From positions 13,360,501-13,424,500 of the forward strand of contig CM050447.1 of the NCBI GenBank assembly GCA_027563935.2: a stretch of 64,000 nucleotides of DNA, read 5' to 3'. Below, in pieces: positions 35,601-50,600 of the stretch. Position 1 is the stretch's first letter, and every line of letters begins with the position of its first letter. The translations under genes were made by a program, and so were the position numbers. The notes beneath the pieces were generated by a model that was not told where the DNA came from, ran no database searches, and saw only the letters and a program-made list of their open reading frames with translations. Origin of the DNA: Costus lasius. Its lineage: Eukaryota > Streptophyta > Magnoliopsida > Zingiberales > Costaceae.

Positions 35601-38600
35601 AACTCTGCAAAAATCTTCCTAGATGACTTCTAAACCGATTAAAATATAAAATGAAAGGTTTTTAGAGGGTAAATGGGGCTTTTTCGGATGAACACGGACA
35701 GAGGTGGTGCTAGGGCGAAATTGAGGCAGCCAAGCAATTTTCCGACGAGAGATCACACAAAGGAAGGATTTGGATGCTTCATCTTCGTCTCCGATCTCCA
35801 GATTGAAGAGAAGTATTTTCATTGCTTTTCTAGTGTCTCTTTGTAATTTATTTAAGATTTCATGTTGAATTCATCACTCTATATGCTGTATTCGAAGAAT
35901 ATGTTCGCTTAAACTCTTTTTCAGGATTAGGGGTGTATCCCACTAACGATTTATGGATAAATTTGTTATTTTAATCATTGTCATGAATGTTATAGAGTTG
36001 ATTAGATTAGAATTGTGTTTATTTCATAATTTTACTCTGGCCAAGTGATTTTATGTTTTAAACATCATGAGAAAGACCGAGAGGTGAATCGCGATGTCGG
36101 ATCTATTCTTTTCAAACTTACGAATCTAATCATGAAAGTAGTTTGGATTTGTTTGAAAGATTTTCATAATTGTCACAGAACTTAAGGGGCTTAATTACGA
36201 TAACTGTCACAAGAGTAGAGAGTTGTTGTGATTAGGTACTAGATTACGCTTCGGGTGAAGGTAATCTGTACGCTAAGATAAATCTCTTTCAACACTTTAA
36301 TTTTCTGTTCAAAGTTTTATTTTCACTAAATTCATATTCGTCAGCGTGGTGAAACCCCGAGTCCCGACTTTCTCCGTATTGATCTTTACCCTAAACGCTT
36401 GCTTTTGTTTCCTCGTACTTAAAGCTTCCAAACAAAAATCACATTTTGAATCGTCTAGCTATAGATAAATCGTGTAATCGGTACTTGACCATCAGATCCT
36501 CGTTGGGAACGATGTCTTATTTTTTACTTCTATAAAGTCGTGCACTTGCGATCGCATCACTCCTTATGTTAAATGTTTTGGTGCCTGCATCAAACTGCTT
36601 CCAAAGTTAACTAGCTATTGATCATAAGACATCAACTGAGGGAAATGTTTTACTTAATAGATAGTAAGAACTGGGAACGAAATAAATTAATAAGATACTC
36701 TCCAACTGCAACTGTAAGGAAATCAAAGTATTGCAGATAAAAGCAAACATTCTTTGACATAAGAGAAAAAAAATAGGACATTGCTCATTACCACGTACAG
36801 GGAAAGTGGTGCTCGTACATGAAGAATTCGCTTCTAGGCAAAGTAATATTTCTGAAACTGTTCTGTATCATGAAAGAATAACACACTTGTAAGCAATAAT
36901 ATCATTGGCGATATAAAAATCTTATTATGATTGTTCGAATGAACATAATATAATCATCAGTGGCAAATAGAACCCTCTACCACAATGATTGCGGCATGAA
37001 CCTTTATGCTAATTAATGAGGGCGTAAACTTTAAACACCAAAATTAGCACTTCTTTGTGCAATTAAAGTTCCTTGGGTACGCTTCAAAAAAGTTCTTTGT
37101 GTAATTCAAAAGAAAAAAAAAACAACAAGAATTGAATTAGAACTCTGCATTATATCTATGTCTCTTGGAATGATAATCCCCATCATTTGAAATAAAAGAG
37201 AAGAAATTGTATTGTTTAGGATAATTACATGATGCCTCTTATATAGAGGCAAGAATACAATTATAATGGAAATATCAAATATGTAATATGAAATTATGTG
37301 ATACTATATTGCTGACTAAGATAAGCATTCTACACAGAGGGTTCAAAGTTATGACAGTTGACTTAACCTAGATTCTTTTCCAATTTAAGTTTTCATACTT
37401 TGACTTAGCAAAAGTAATCCACTAAAATCAATGCTATATTTTCTTGTTAGTTTATTGCTATGAGGTCCGGGTTTATTGCCCTTTGATTTGTTGAACACGA
37501 ATTACTACTGTTGACAGATTTATGTATGGTTCTTATAGATAAATGACTTGTTGGAAGTGGCTCAAATATCGTGGCAAATTTTGCTACAAAGTTGAATGGT
37601 TCATACTACATGTGAAATGAGATAGCTCAAAAGTTTATTCTAGTTTTAACCTTTCCTGTACAAGTCCAATCCCATGTTTTTGGACAAGCAATCAACTATT
37701 TATGTTTCTATTAAACTTGTATTTTGTAAAAGAACTAAGCATACAGGAGTTAACTGTTACATTTTATGAGAAGCTATTCTTCGCAAGCAAATTTGTATTC
37801 CCCACACTAAGTCATAAAAGCAACTTGCAAGTATATTTATTAAGGTCTCAATTCAATGCACTTAATGTGCAAGTTTGATAATTATGCTTGAGCTTGAGAG
37901 AGAATGCCAAAAATTTTATTTTATAACAGAATTATTTGCTATATTATTATATTCGAGGCCTTAATGGATACTTGTCTTAACAAGCTGACATCCATTAAGA
38001 CTACAGTATATTTGTAACCTTTATCTTCTATTAGATGAATCTCTCTTTTCCTTTTAACTAAACTAAGAATAAAGAAATGTCAAACATAATTTTAGTACCA
38101 CCAGGATGAAGCGTCTACCTATTACTTGTAGTATTGATGTCCAACAATGTTCCAATATAATTCCTACAAAAAATTCAATAAGTTAACACTAAATTAGGAA
38201 TATAAGAAGAATGGAACGAATAAGTAGACATACATCATCCGTCCTGCTCTAGAGGAATTCCTTGGAAATTCAATGAGGTTATTGAAGGAAACATCTCTGT
38301 CAAATATAGGACAAAACGAAGTTAAATTGCAAAAGTAATGAATGGAACTACTGACAAATAAATAAAGCTTGTGGAAGCTTTATACATAAAAAGGGAGTTT
38401 ATACTGTGCATATAATTTGTTTTAGGACATAGAATTAAATTGTAATGTCTTATTGAAACCCTAAAAAGGAGACAGATCATTACATTGATAAGCGCCAACT
38501 TATTCATAAAATCTTAGAAACAAAATTAAAGTATAATGGTATACCATAAAAAAACCTCCTCATGAAGTCTCAAATTTCAAGTGCAATATTAAATCTAAAT

Positions 38601-41600
38601 ATAGTATTATAATAATGATAAATAACTATTGATTATCAAAATGATGGATCCAAGTTCTAACAATTATTTTTCCTTTGTGCACTTCAATAGTTCCTGTTGT
38701 GAACCCGAACCCGTTTAGCTTAACGAGTTCAGATCTTGTATCTTATAACCTTTCTTACCCTAATGAAACCATAATCTCTTTTGGTTCTGCTACAGTAACT
38801 CTAACTTGGTATCAGAGGGAATCGTCGCCGCCGCCGACCTCTTCCGATCATCTTGGTTGTTGCTCCGGCGCCGACGTTGCCCTTCTCCACTCTTCTTCTT
38901 TCCTAACTCTTCCTCCACCACACCTTCCGCTCTTCTCTCGCTCGTAACCACCCTTCTCGCTCGTCGCCATTTGTTCGTCTTCCTCAGCGTTCGACTGGCG
39001 GACTAGGGCAGACCCGTCCGCCTCTTCGAAGCCTGGCGGCCTTCTGTGCGTGAGATTCTTCTGCTGCAGCCCTTGTCTTGCCCTTCCATCGCCTCTCTCC
39101 TCAAGCTTCGGCGGCTATAAGCTTCGGCGAATTCCACTGCTGCTGCATCTATCAGCTCCTGCGGCGTTCCTCTCAAGGCATCTATCTGCTCCTGCTGCTG
39201 ATCACCTTCCTCTCACGTTACAGTGCTCTTCCGCCAGCTTCCTCTCGTAGGTCGGGTATAGTCCCTCTCCTCCAGTCGACTGCTCTAGTTAATATGGAAA
39301 TACATACCACTGAATTGAAGCCCGCATCTAGTGTTGCCACTACTGTAAAATTTGATGGTAGCAATTATCTCTTGTGGGCTCGCTCTATGCGCTTTTACCT
39401 TGGATCTCATGGCAAGGATGTTCATCTAATGAGTGTGGCTCCAGACCCTTCTGATCCCACTTATGATACTTGGAGACGCTCCGACATGGCTGTGGTTACT
39501 GCTCTTCTTAGCAGTATTGAAGGTGGCATTGCCTCCACTGTTATGTGTCTTGACACTGCCAAAGAAATCTGAGATGCTCTGGCCTCTACTTATGTTCCCC
39601 ACGAGACAATTGGTCAAGTTCATCAATTATATGAGGACCTCTTTAATTTGAAACAGGCCGGCCTGCCTCTACCAGATCTTTATAGGACTCTTAAAGGCAA
39701 ATGAGATCAGTTGCAGATGCTTCAACCTCCTACCGCTGACGTATCGGTGATTATTCGACAAAGACAGGAATTCTTTATTGCTATCTTTCTTCTTGCACTG
39801 GATGACTCTTATGTGGCTGCTAAGGCACAGCTTCTTGCCGATCCCTCAGTTCATACGATTCAGAGTATTTACTCTCGGCTTCTGCGCGTCTCCTTGGTTA
39901 CACCTACCACTTCATCCCCTCATATTAACAGTGCTCTCCTTACCCCTCAAGGGGGACGACGTGGTGGTAGTTTTGGTCGGGGAAGGGGGCGTGGTCGGGC
40001 CACCACACCTTGTGGGCATTGTGGCCGAACCAATCATCCTTCTGAGCGGTGTTGGAAGAAGTTTGGAAAACCTTCATTTGCCAAGTTGACTATTGATGAT
40101 GGCTCACATACCCTTGGGGAGTCCCCTGTGGCTGCTTCATCTTCTGTGGCTGCTGCGACTGTTACTGTCTCCACAGCTGAGTATGATCGCCTGGTCCGGC
40201 TTGCTGCTCAGGCAGACTCACCCTCCTCATCCTTGATAGCATCCACTCCTAGTGTCTCTGGTACTGTCTCTCTCGCCACCTCTTCTAATACTTGGGTTCT
40301 TGACTCTGGTGCTACCTCGCATGTCTCAGGTAACCGTGCCTTGTTTATCTCTTTGCGCCTTGACATTACTCACAATCCTGTCTCTATTGTTGATGGCTCT
40401 CTTATACCTGTCTTAGGCATTGGCACTGTTCATGTTAACAAAAATCTTATTCTTTCCAATGTTCTTTATATACCTAAATTTCCTGTTAATCTTATCTCAG
40501 TTTATGCTCTTACTCGATCTTTAAACTGCTCCATAACCTTCTTTTCTTCCTATTGTATCTTTCAGGACCTCAGGACGAAGGTGACGATTGGTGGGGGGCT
40601 TAAAGTCGGTGGAGTGTATGTCCTCACCGACACTGCTCAAGGGACTCCTAAAGCTCTATTATCCACTCGTGTCTCTCCGTATACTTGGCATTGTCGGCTG
40701 GGCCATGTCTCTCCATCCAAAGTGCAACAACTTTTGTCTCTCAAAACCTGCCCTTCCTTTAATTGTGATGCATGTCAACTTGGTAAACATCAAACCACTT
40801 GAGATCAAAAATCAATTTTCGTTACCTTTGAAAGTCTTGCGTACAGACAATGCTCGTGAGTTTACTAGTGCTATGTTTCAAGACTTTTGTGCTTCGCAGG
40901 GCATTCTCCATCAAACCACTTGTCCTTACACTTCCCAACAGAATGGTGTCGCTGAACGTAAGAACCGACATCTCTTGGATGTTTCCCGCACTCTCTTATT
41001 TCATATGCAAGTTCCTAAAGTTTTTTGGGGGGCGGCGGTTCTTACTGCCACCTATCTCATTAATCGTGTGCCCTCCTCGTCCTTGCAAGGGAAATCTCCC
41101 ATTTCTGTCCTCTTTCCTACCCTTTCTACATTTCCCATCACTCCGCGGACTTTTGGCTGTGTATGCTATGTTCATCGCCTCTCACCTGGACTAGATAAAC
41201 TCAGCCCTAGGTCAATTCGTTGTGTTTTTCTTGGCTACTCGAGGACTCAAAAGGGATATCGATGCTTCGAACCTCGGACCGGAAAATGGTTTGTCAGCAT
41301 GGATGTCTCCTTCCTTGAGTTCACCTCATATTTTGCTCCTGAGTCTGGGGGTACGGAGTTCTCCCTCCAGCCCTACATCTCCGCCACCTATTCCTCTTCC
41401 TGCTATATCTCCGGTGCCTTCCTTCGACCCCATTCATCTTCCAGCTGAGCCTTCTCCACCTGTTCCTGTTGAGCCTCCCTTGCAGGTGTATCACAGGCGA
41501 GTTCGGCTGGACGACACCACCGACAACGTAGCTCCTACCTCTGACGCACCTCCTAAGGATCCTCCACCCGCCTCTCCTGATTTGCCGATCGCTCTGCGGA

Positions 41601-44600
41601 AGGGCCGTCGTTCCACTGCTAAGTATCTCATTACGCATTTTGTTTCTTATGATTCTCTCTCATTCTCCCATCGTGCTTTCACCAGTGCCCTCTCCACTCA
41701 CATTTTACCTAGGTCCTTTTCTGATGCTTTTGTTCAACCACTGTGGAAGGCTGCTATGGATGAGGAGATGGGTGCCCTTGTCTCTCGGCAAACTTGGACG
41801 CTTGTCCCGTGCCCTCCTGGGGTTCGGCCCGTGGCTTGCAGATGGGTATTCGCGATCAAGCACAACTCTGATGGATCCGTGCGTCGATTCAAGGCGAGAC
41901 TTGTAGCAAAGGGGTTTACTTAAGTTTATGGGGTTGACTACTTGGACACCTTTTCTCCAGTGGCTCGTCTTAACTCGGTACGGCTTATTCTCTCGCTTGC
42001 CATTAACCTGGATTGGTCCCTTCATCAGCTGGATGTCCGGAATGCCTTTCTCTATGGCGATCTTACCGAGGATGTCTACATGCAATAACCTCCAGGGTAT
42101 GTCAAGCCGGGGGAGTTGGTCTGCAAGTTACACAAGGCTATTTATGGTCTAAAGCAAAGCCCAAGGGCTTGGTTTCACAAATTCTCTCAAATTATCTCTC
42201 AAGTGGGCTTTCATCATAGCAGATCAAATCACTCGGTATTTGTTCACAAATCGGCTAAAGGAATTATTATCTTAACTATTTATGTTGATGATATCCTCCT
42301 TTCTGGCAATGATCTTGAAGGTATAAATGAGACTAAGCAGTTTCTTCACTCTCAATTCTCTCTTCGTGACTTGGGTAAACCAAGATATTTTCTGGGCATT
42401 GAACTAGCATACAAGGGCTCAAAGATACATCTATCCCAACGGAAATATGTGTTGGACCTTTTGACAGAAACTGGCATGCTTGAATGCAAACCTGAGGAAG
42501 TCCCTATGGTCCCTAATGCACAGCATAGCAAGTGGACCGAGTCAGAATCATTCGATCCTACCTTGTATAGACAAATAGTTGGCAAACTCATATATCTCAC
42601 CGTTACTCGCCCTGACATATCCTTTGCTGTTGGGACTGTTAGTCAGTTTATGCAATCCCCAGAGAAATGTCATTGGAATGCAGTGCAAAGAATTTTACAG
42701 TATCTCAAGAGTTCCCCTGGCAAAGGTCTCCTATATCAGAAAAGTGGGCACATAAATGTTGAAGGCTACTCAGACGCTGATTACGCAGGGAATGTGGATG
42801 ACCGCAAATCCATTTCAGGGTTCTGCACCTACGTTGGGGGGAATCTAGTGACCTAGAAAAGTAAGAAGCAAAATGTGGTCTCTAGATCAAGTTGTGAAGC
42901 CGAATACCGCGCGATGGCTCATACTACTTGCGAATTGATGTGGATCAAGAGCTTACTCAAAGAGTTTGACATACTTATTGATAACCCAATGATCATGCAC
43001 TGTGATAATCAATCTGCTATATTTATTGTCAATAATCCAGCATTTCATGAACGAACAAAACATGTGGAGATCGATTGTCACTTTGTCAGGGATGCCATTA
43101 CAAGTAATCAAATTCAAACTCCCTACACTAAATCCGAAGATCAAGTGGCAGATATATTCACCAAGGCTCTTAGTTGTAACAAATTTCATGTATTTTGCAT
43201 CAAGCTATGTTTATTTGACATATTCACTCAGCTTGAGGGGGAGTGTTGTGAACCCGAACCCGTTTAGCTTAACGGGTTCAGATCTTGTATCTTATAACCT
43301 TTCTTACCCTAATGAAACCATAATCTCTTTTGGTTCTGTTACAGTAACTCTAACTGTTCCATACTAACATTGTACGGAAGAATATCAAACATTGTCTGAT
43401 TGTCAGTATAAAATGAAAAAGATTACTACATTACTACATATTCCAAACTAGAAGTTAACAAAATCATATGACAAAGCAATCAAGTATTGAACTTACAATG
43501 TAGTCAGATTCATAGTTATAGAGTGTACAGGAAAAGTTCCAGCTAAAGTGTTGTTCCCTAAAAACCTGCACAAAGTAATGCAAATAACATATCATAATTA
43601 AATATAATAAAAACATAAAGCGTCAAAGTTCAAACTTCTGTGCAAATAGAGGTGCTTTATGGCAACAATCGGTATTGGAAGAGAAGAGTAAGTTCATTTA
43701 GTTATAATAATTTGAATATAATAAATACATAAACATAGAACTTAAGTGTAAATTTTCAGTTATATGGATCAAAGCAATAAGCAATCATTTTCAGTTTTGT
43801 AAAAAACTTCAAACTTCTGTCAAATAAAGGTGCTTTATGACAAAAATAATTATTAGACGAGAAGCATTAGTTAGTTTAGTTCATTTTACAATAATTTTAT
43901 GTAATTAAGTTGAAGAGATCGTCACAAATGACACTTTTTATCAATTTCTGTACATTATCGTTCTATCCGATGGCACAAAACAAGGATCACAACGTTCCAG
44001 ATTGGGCGACTATTAAGTGCGTTCCATTTCATGATAAAATAACGTTTTTGTGCTACCATTTTTGTCACAAATTTAATAAAGTAGGAATGAATCACATGGT
44101 CTAACCCTTTAAATTGTTTAGTTTGAGTCATCCAAATTTGCCAATATGGCCATAATTCCAGTCAATCCACATTGGGCATCATTACTAAATCAAATTTTCA
44201 AACCATGGTGAAGAAGAAATGAACTCAACATTCAACCTAATTACATGGTCTCTTTTCATGACAAAATAACCTTTTGAGCTACCATTTTTGCCACAAAATC
44301 GAGAAAGTGGGAATGGACCACTTACATAACCCAAAATAGAACTATTATTAGGTATTTCGTGATAAGAAAATATATTTAAACTTCAACATACAAAGTGCAC
44401 TAAATAGATAGATAAAAAAGGCATTTTAATGGAACACATTTATAGCAGGCATCAATTCCATCAGAAATCTAACGAATAAGTTAGTAATTCACATTTTAAA
44501 AATATATATATAAACATTAAAAATAAATTTAATTAAACCAATGATATATTAGTTGATAAATAAAAAGAAATGATAAAACTCACAGATGTTGTAAGGAGGG

Positions 44601-47600
44601 AAGGGTTAAAAGAAATTCTGGCACAGATCCATATAACTTGTTGAAACTCAAATCCCTGAAAAGGAGGCATCCATGTTGTCGAAACATTTAGGAAAAATAT
44701 TTTCCGTTCATAAAGAGGAAATGAATTGACTGAACATGTTGAGGAAAAAAACATGCATACAAGAATCATATGGTTAATTATTAGAGCTAGATGAATTAGT
44801 GGTTAGTTATCGGTTGGTCTTCATATTATGATAAGAACAAGTAAAGAGTAGATGACTAGCCTCTGATGTTTTATCTTCAAATATGCAAATTATTATAAAT
44901 AATTGTTTTAACATCTCTTCCACAATAAACTTCTAAGTCCTTGAAATAACAAGGTTCCATAAACACAACAAAAGAAAATGAATGAAGCATTTGTAAAGAA
45001 ATATAAATTTAAACAAATGACCATGCAACTTCTTATAAAATTCATAAGTCGTGAAAATCAAATGCGCAGTCAGAATTTTAGGTACCCCTTGTATTATCAA
45101 CAGACATGTTAAATTAAAAAGGTTATAAAGTTAACTATTAAGAGAATACATAGATACATGAAAATAAGCTATACAAATAGTAAGACTTAATAGCCCATGT
45201 GAGATTAATATAAAAATCACTAACACTTCCAAAAGATGATGTGGTTTCAAACCCGTATCAATGATTTGGGTTTCCATATACCGGTCTCCGACAAAGACTA
45301 GTACCAATACATATAACGTCAATATGTCCGATGCTAGTAGCAATTAGTCAATTAGTGTCACTGTGTCAGTACATCTAATATTTGTCGGTCCAAGACTAGA
45401 CCAATATATCACTCTGGACTGAGATTTTAAATTTTGATTATGATAATATAGTAAGATAATCAAAATGTTATCAACATTGCTAGTAATTCTATGTTCATAA
45501 AAGGATTAAACATATTGAGGTTCAAGATGTTATGTCAAAGTCTCAAAGAATCAACTTGCTAATATATTTACTAAATCTCTTGCCCATTAAAGGTTTTATG
45601 TTCTTACCAAGACCTTGTTATTAACAACTAAGATCACTACCAGATAGAAGACTCCTATTTTGAAACAAAGCTTTACTTAAGAGCATATTTGAACATTCCT
45701 ACCAACCTTGTACTATCTTCAAAACTAAGCTTTGCACATTCATATATGTTACAGTATCTAGTGACAGTGTACTCAATAAGTACATTGAGCTTAAGTCTTG
45801 AGCTTGACTTTTGAAAAGCTAGCTTCTATAGACCATCTTAAGATAATGAAATTAATGATTGCAGTACACATTATTAGATGGTAAGAAAGAAAGAACAGTG
45901 CAAACTATCTTATGATAGAAAAGAAACCTATATGGAAAGCGAAGATAGTGTTAATTCATGATCAAAGAAAGGCAAATTGATTGAAGGAAATATTTGGCAT
46001 GCCAAGAAAAAGGTGAAAATGTTGGTTCATACAGTGTTGTTCGCTCTATGTCTATGAGGATTATAGATACATTTGCTGCATCCTTTTTGAGTAAATCATT
46101 AAAATCATTTAGAAACCAATTTGACTTATGTCCACCATTCCGAGCAAGTCGGCGAAAAAAGATCATATAGAATTACTTACAAGAAGTATAGGTTTTTGAA
46201 GTGTTCAAAAAACTGAGGAATTGAATCATTAACTCGGCAATTTCTCAAAGACCTGTCAACCATAAAATATCAAAAAAAAGTTTATCCAAGCTCAGGAGTT
46301 TAATTGGCATTCAAAGTATAAAAGGCAAAACTTACAAAAATGACAAAGTTGTCATATTCTCTAAGAATAACAGATCTGAGTTTTCCTTTCCTAGTTCGCC
46401 GAGTCTCCTACAGAAAATTCAAGTGAGAAGTGAAAGTTGATAAATAAAATATGGAATTTGAAAATAATAGGAATTGTGATGATTAAAATGGATAAGAAAC
46501 TGATTCATGGCTCCAAAGAAATAGTGAAATATGGATAAATTTCTATATATTACACTAAATATTGTTCAAAGAAAGTCTTGCTAAATGCCAACACTTCGAT
46601 CAATAATGTGTTTTATGCTGAAACAAAAAGAGAAAAGTGTAGATTGCCAAGGATTACATATGAGACAACTGATCATGGATAACATCTTAATTGGATAGCA
46701 GTGGTTTAGTTTAATTTAACTGGATGAATACACCAGTTTAAGGATCATGCTCTTCATACAACTCATATATTATTCACATACCTTAAGTTTTCCGTTTCTC
46801 ACATTGATTTGGTGAAATAGGCAATATTTTTACAATTTTTATACAAACCAAATAATTGGATGAAAATATGATCATCCTTTATGATAGAATCATAGAACTA
46901 TCAAAGGTCCAGTTAGCATATGGCTGTTGGCTTTAGATATGGTTACTCTCTCGATACAGTGACAAGCTGTTGAATTGCAGCATCGATTAATTGTCTTTCT
47001 TCATTTAGTAAATGGACAAGTCTTGCATGAGAACTACGCCATGAATCCACAGTATCATGATATAAAATTTTTTTAGTAAAAATTTTAAACACCTTTCGTT
47101 CATAATTACCAAAAAAATGAGAACCCAAAACTTACTGACCAGGTACACAACAAACAATGCCATCACTTCAAAAGCCAAATTCGTCATTAAAAATAGATGT
47201 AACAACTCTTGGGAGGGTGAATATTTCATTGTCTTAATTAGCTGCACGAGCATTGATAAATATAGATAAATAGGCCATTATTGTTAGTGATATCTCATCC
47301 AGACCGTATGTAATGAAGCTTTCCTTGAGATCCAAGGAAGTACCGAAGTATTCATTCCCAGATGATTAATTGTTTCCATCATATTGGTGCCTGCAAATTG
47401 AGCCAACATGACATTGGGGAACATGCTCATGAGAAAAAAGCCATAGAGCTAGATTTTCATGTAGGGTTTTAAATCTCATTCTCTACGGCCTAACCAAAAC
47501 CCGTCTGCCTTACTTCATGTTGAAACTTCATGTCGAGTCGAGTTTGGTTGGCTGGTCAGGCCAACTTTAGCCAGGTAGGGTTATGGTTTTACAATTAGAC

Positions 47601-50600
47601 TATGAATTGGGATAGGGCACTACTGACAGACAACAGCATTTGGATTTTGCAGACTACACCAAGTTGGAAGAAGTGATGTTCAAGATTAATTATTAATAAG
47701 GCACTAAGGGGTTTTCTTTAGTGAATAGCAAATAAGAGACCTAATTCTCAGTGTGCGGCTCAATCTTTAATAACAAAACTACTAAACACCTTTAATTTCT
47801 AACACTTTCTATTGAATGCTCAATATCCTAGTAAAGAGTTCCTAAGTTAAACAATATCTAGATTGTTATTTATTAAGTTTTCCAATATAATAGAATATAA
47901 TTTTTGTTAGAAAAGCTCAGCCACTATCTACCCTTGTTGTTCATTGACTATCATTTAAAATTAACTAGAGTAATCATGGCTCCTTAAATGGGATAATGAA
48001 ACTAATGTCTATAGTACATCACTATTAAACCACATTTTATCATTATTCATATTTATCGCAGCTCATTTCTCCTATCCACCCTAACCATCATCAAATAAGT
48101 ACTTATTATATTAATCCCTGAGAAGTTTTTATCATTTAAGCTGGCTGCTAGGGGAGAGATTAAATATATGCTACAGCAGACACAGGGCTACCATGAAGCT
48201 ACTAGGCTACAGTGTGGCTACATACAACAATTAAACGATAGAAATAGGGCTAAAGGTAATGATGGATGGAATGGCTAAGGTTATGGTTTTGTATTTAGAA
48301 TGTAAATTGGGACGAGGTGATGATAACAAACAATAAGGGTTAGGATTTCACTCAACCTACTCTACACTGAGTTGGATGGAGTGATATTAAAGATTAATTA
48401 GTAATGAGACAATAAAAGGTCTGCCTTTATTGCATAAGAGATAAGTTCATAAGAGACCTAATTTTCAGTATGGGGACTAAACCATCTTCTAACACTTTTT
48501 ATTTGATGCTCAATATCCTAGGGACGTGTTCCTAACTTAAACAATATGTAGATTAATATTTATTAAGTTTTCCAATATAATAAGATTATGTTAGATAAGT
48601 TTAACCACTATCTAACCTGGTTCATTGACTGCCATTTACAAATAACTAGACAATCATAGCTCCTTAAATGGGATAATGAAACTAATTTCTGCAGTACATA
48701 ATAATAAACCATAATTTATCATTTTCGCATTTGAACTCAGCTCATTTCTCCCGCCCACCTTGACCACCTTCGAATAAGTACCTATTATATTAATCCCTGA
48801 GAAGTAAGCAGGCTTTTGGGAGGGAGATTAAACATATGGTACAGAATGTTGAACAAAATGATACAGATGACTTGATGGCATCAAAAATTCTATAACGTTG
48901 CCGAATCAACACAGTTTAACTTAGTTGTCAAACAATTAATCTCAAATAAAGCCTGTCAAAATTTCCAACCACATACAAGGTTACCAGTTTCGTCAGTGCA
49001 GAGAAGTTAAGCGGTATAGGCCCTTCAAAAGATGTCCCATAAATCCGTCTGTATGAAAATAAATTTCCACAATTTATAAAAAGAACTAAAACATATATAT
49101 ATATATATCTTAAAATTGTCGTACAGATCCGTAAGATTGTTGAAGTTCCCAATTACTTCCGGTAAAACCCCAGAGAAGTTATTATCGAATGCCCATCTAA
49201 AGAAAAGAAGTCATATGAACCATCATCAGAATATTTAGGAAATCTACATAGGGAAATGGGTTAAAGTGTACACGATTTGAATGTAAGCAAACATAATACA
49301 AAATGTCAATATCCTAGGGCAAATTCAATGCATCAACTAGAAAAAAAAGAAGTATAATTATACTCCAGAAGTTACCTACAGGATATTAAGTCTCGGCATA
49401 TTTGATTTCAGGTGAAATGATCCATTCAGTTCATTGCTGTCAATGTACCTAAGTATATGAGACAGCGGATACATCAAACTCAAATGGCATAATCACTTGC
49501 TCTTTTATATTCCATTTTTTTTCTTTTCTGTGAATATCAGAAAATAAATGTTTTCCAGTCATGACTGAAAATTCTCCTATATTGTGCTTTTGCATATGTT
49601 AGTATCGTTGGGTACACAAGCATAGTAAGACAAACTTCTAGTCTTCTACTGAAATCGTGAATTAACCAATTTCGTGGCTTAAATAGTAAATCCATGTGCA
49701 AAATTAGTATCCCCGAACGGTAAACATTACATACGTATGTATATATGTATGTATATTTGGAAGTACAGTTAAGAATTTTTTTTTAAAAAAAAACATGGAA
49801 CAGAATAGACAGACAAATATTTACTATACATACACTTGCTCTAGAGAAATCAAGTTTCCAAATTCAAGCGGTAATTCTCCAGAAAATCTGTTGGCGCTCA
49901 AACTTCTGTTGCACATGATACAAAAGAGGCAATTTTAATACAAACTTCTCTCCAGTAGAAAAGAAAGAACCAAAAGCGAAGGAGGGTTTCTTCTTACAAA
50001 TAAGTTAGTTGAGATAGGTTGCCAATTTGTGGAGGAATGCTGCCTGATAAATTATTTGTGCTCAAATCCCTACATGAAAAATAAACAAATATTAATGTTA
50101 GTATGCAATCTCTGATTGCAATATGATACTAAGAACTGAAAGATTGTAAATAATTACAAGCTCTGTAATTGATTGAGGCTGTCAATATGTGGGGGAATTG
50201 GACCGCTCAAAATGTTACGACTCAAATCCCTGCATCCACAAATTTCAAATGTGATTTTTAATTGACACTAAACAAAAAGGATACACGTTTCATCATCTAC
50301 TAATCCAGATTTCTCACTCTTCAACAAATCTTACGCAAAACAGCAGAGTTATACGTCACATATTATGCTACTCAGCTGAAACCATCAAGCCATACAAGAT
50401 ATATTCACTGAATCATTTCACATAATTGCACCGTATATTTTGTCTATAGTCTTTAGAGAAAGTTGAATGTCTTCATAATCCATTCTTTTAGAACAGATAA
50501 TAAAAAGAACGATCTTTTTTTTTCTGCAATGTCTCTGAATCTGCAACTGAGGAGAGAGATCAAGAAGAAAACAAACGGAAAGGTCGGCTCACAGGGTTCG

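Larger units (their letters stand above)
38695..43355 (+). mobile_element. Ty1/copia element with 112-bp LTRs, in a receptor intron
   Basis: LTRs at 38695-38806 and 43244-43355 are both 112 bp and differ at about two positions. The target duplication is GTTCC (38690-38694 and 43356-43360). PBS TGGTATCAGAG (38807-38817) directly follows the first LTR. A purine tract GAGGGGGAG (43235-43243) precedes the second. The domain order gag-PR-INT-RT-RH identifies Ty1/copia. It is opposite in strand to the receptor gene. The near-identical LTRs suggest fairly recent insertion, yet the coding region is already broken. Confidence 0.95.
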
